Source: Osmia lignaria lignaria
Taxonomy: Eukaryota; Arthropoda; Insecta; Hymenoptera; Megachilidae
DNA length: 64,000 bases
Reading direction: 5' to 3'
NCBI RefSeq assembly: GCF_051020975.1
Contig: NW_027478160.1
Location: 15,460,001 to 15,524,000 of the forward strand
Position numbers and translations under genes: made by a program
Notes under the pieces: model-generated
Database searches by the model: none
What the model was told of the DNA's origin: nothing
The model's input: only the letters and a program-made list of their open reading frames with translations
In this document: positions 62,711-64,000 of the stretch, one piece after another
How positions within the stretch are numbered: the stretch's first letter is position 1
Layout: each line of letters opens with the position of its first letter

Positions 62711-64000
62711 GATCAGATGCGTAGTTCTCGAGATATATCAAGATATTTAAAAGTTCCGAAACCGCACCAACATAATAGAGGTACAGAAACACCGTGGCCC
62801 CTTTCTTTGAGACAACTCTGCACTATTGCGAGCTGGAAATGCCACTTCCAGTTTAGCTGTGCAGAAGAAGAACAACAAGAAGAAGAAATATCTCGAAATA
62901 TGTCCGTTAGGCCCCTTCCCTTGAGATAAATCTGCAAATATCTCGGAAACGAAGCGAGCTATGGCAAAATGTTAAGAGACCTTTTTTGTAGAGAATGAAG
63001 TTTCCTACTTTTTATGTTCTATGATATATTTTGATCAGAAGCGTAGTTTTCGAGATATATCGAGATATTTAAAAGTTCCGAAGCCGCACCAACATAATAG
63101 AGATACAGAAACACCGTGGCCCCTTTCTTTGAGATAACTCTGCACTATTGCGACCTGCAAATGCCACTTCCAGCTCAGCTGTGCAGAAGAAGAACAACAA
63201 GAAGAAGAAATATCTCGAAATATGTCCGTCAGGCCGCTTCCCTTGAGATATATCTGCAAATATCTCGGAAACGAAGCGAGCTATGGCAAAATGTTAAGAG
63301 ACCATTTTTGTAGAGAATTATGCTTCCTACAATTTATGTTCTATGATATTTTTTGATCAGAAGCGTAGTTTTCGAGATATATCGAGATATTTAAAAGTTC
63401 CGAAGCCGCACCAACATAATAGAGATACAGAAACACCGTGGCCCCTTTCGTTGAGATAACTCTGCACTAGTGCGAGCCGCAAATGCCACTTCCGGCTTAG
63501 CTGTGCAGAAGAAGATCAACAAGAAGAAGAAATATCTCGAAATATGTCCGTCAGGCCCCTTCCCTTGAGATATATATGCAAATATCTCGGAAACGAAGCG
63601 AGCTATGGCAAAATGTTAAGAGACCTTTTTTGTAGAGAATTAAGTTTCCTACTTTTTATGTTCTATGACATTTTTTGATCAGATGCGTAGTTCTCGAGAT
63701 ATATCAAGATATTTAAAAGTTCCGAAGCCGCACCAACATAATAGAGGTACAGAAACACCGTGGCCCCTTTCTTTGAGATAACTGTGCACTAGTGCGAGCC
63801 GCAAATGCAACTTCCAGCTTAGCTGTGCAGAAGAAGAACAACAAGAAGAAGAAATATCTCGAAATATGTCCGTCAGGCCCCTTCCCTTGAGATATATCTG
63901 CAAATATCTCGGAAACGAAGCGAGCTATGGCAAAATGTTAAGAGACCGTTTTTGTAGAGAATAATGTTTCCTACAATTTACGTTCTATGATATTTTTTGA
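62711..64000 (+). repeat. HOR unit running off the right edge
   Basis: A (62711), B (63033), C (63355), D (63677, reaching the window end). The A monomer shares GACAACTC with the A at 48549 and has AGAGGTACAG near 62779. This unit is therefore closest to the first HOR unit, 14162 bp (44 monomers less 6 bp) upstream. Confidence 0.9.

Larger units (their letters stand above)
1..64000. repeat. Satellite DNA array, 322-bp monomer, about 199 copies
   Basis: The entire window is a head-to-tail array of one monomer. The landmark GATCAG followed by (A/T/G)GCGTAG recurs every 322 bp from 255 to 63677, and no copy is inverted. The register is exact for the first 81 periods. It then slips by 1 bp near 26857, 28860, 30719, 32722, 34008 and 43345, and by 3 bp near 56750 and 60612, for a total of -12 bp. 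Copies differ mainly by point substitutions that fall into recurring variant families. No flanking unique DNA is present, so the array extends past both ends of the window. Such arrays are typically centromeric, pericentromeric or subtelomeric heterochromatin in eukaryotes. Which of these applies here cannot be told from sequence alone. I do not recognise the family. Confidence 0.98.
48549..64000 (+). repeat. Nine-monomer higher-order repeat region
   Basis: 48 monomers, of which the last (63677-64000) nearly fills the window end. Each belongs to one of a few families with fixed markers. A: CCGAAACCGC, CTGGAAATGCC, CCGTTAGG, GAATGAAG. B: ATATATTTTGATCAGAAG, GACCATTTTTG. C: CCCTTTCGTTGAG, CTTCCGGCTTAG, GAAGATCAAC. 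D: AGAGGTACAG, ACTGTGCAC, TGCAACTTCC. E: TTTACAAGTTCC, GTGGCCACTTTC, GCGACCTGC. Subtypes are A' (ACAACGTGG), D' (CCCTTGTGATATATC) and E' (CACCAGCATAATAG). The full order is A-B-C-D-E-A'-B-D'-E', 2898 bp, which is a five-monomer group plus a four-monomer group. D, E and A resemble K, E and A of the block to the left, so this HOR probably grew from that block. Confidence 0.9.

Noticed and set aside
33500..63313. A 65-codon plus-strand frame starting at GTG in E- and B-type monomers
   Set aside because: It exists only where CAGCTCAGC replaces CAGCTTAGC and so removes a TAG stop. It has a GTG start, no recognisable domain and no independent support.
255..63903. A 74-codon reading frame on the minus strand in most monomers (serine/cysteine-rich centre)
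   Set aside because: It starts at TTG, not ATG, and recurs only because the monomer recurs. The 322-bp period shifts frame each time, so there is no fusion. C-type monomers (49193, 52091, 54667, 57884, 63355) have an in-frame TGA from GATCAAC and are still propagated. The serine/cysteine centre is just the translated GAA/CAA tract.
1..64000. CRISPR array
   Set aside because: The period is 322 bp with no short repeat separated by unique spacers; all parts of the unit are repeated.
1..64000. Assembly artefact as the full explanation of the duplications
   Set aside because: It cannot be excluded for the nearly identical 4.8-kb pair, but graded divergence, shared indel markers and hybrids in register across many blocks fit real satellite evolution better.

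Overview
The whole window is one uninterrupted satellite DNA array. It holds about 199 head-to-tail copies of a 322-bp monomer, all in the same orientation. I see no unique sequence, transposon, inversion, rRNA or tRNA gene, CRISPR array or credible protein gene. A typical monomer (18931-19252) is 39% G+C and has 11 CpGs against about 12 expected, so CpG is hardly depleted. The array type, the monomer size (close to two nucleosome repeats) and the higher-order structure point to a eukaryotic centromere, pericentromere or other heterochromatin. Near-normal CpG and a monomer of roughly 320 bp would suit an insect or other arthropod with little DNA methylation, but that is inference. I do not recognise the family and cannot name the species.

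Layout. 1-3.4 kb: mixed monomers with several copies of a variant carrying a perfect short hairpin. 3.5-10.1 kb: a loose, irregular order of three recurring variants (R, N, X). 10.1-13.4 kb: a duplication at six-monomer spacing. 13.4-24.3 kb: a near-identical duplication of about 4.8 kb at a spacing of 19 monomers (6118 bp). 25.1-33.2 kb: two abutting copies of a block of about 13 monomers, the second lacking exactly one monomer. 32.4-35.0 kb: an abutting four-monomer duplication. 33.7-48.5 kb: two abutting copies of a 29-30-monomer block, the second cut down to 17 monomers. Inside this block is a loose five-monomer order H-Q-K-E-A. 48.5-64 kb: a nine-monomer higher-order repeat (HOR), A-B-C-D-E-A'-B-D'-E' (2898 bp), present in full at 48549-51446 and 57240-60137. 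Shorter derivatives lie between and after them, several made through hybrid monomers.

How it fits together. Almost every rearrangement removes or adds whole monomers and keeps the 322-bp register. Total length drift is only -12 bp over 64 kb, made of six 1-bp and two 3-bp losses, mostly copies of older events spread by block duplication. This is what repeated unequal exchange or conversion between sister arrays would leave. The array reads as a time series: old, scrambled variants at the left, progressively younger and more regular blocks toward the right, where the HOR is still forming. The monomer itself looks like an ancient internal duplication, with a 25-bp block repeated 114 bp apart. 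The many short reading frames seen in every monomer are by-products of repetition, not genes.
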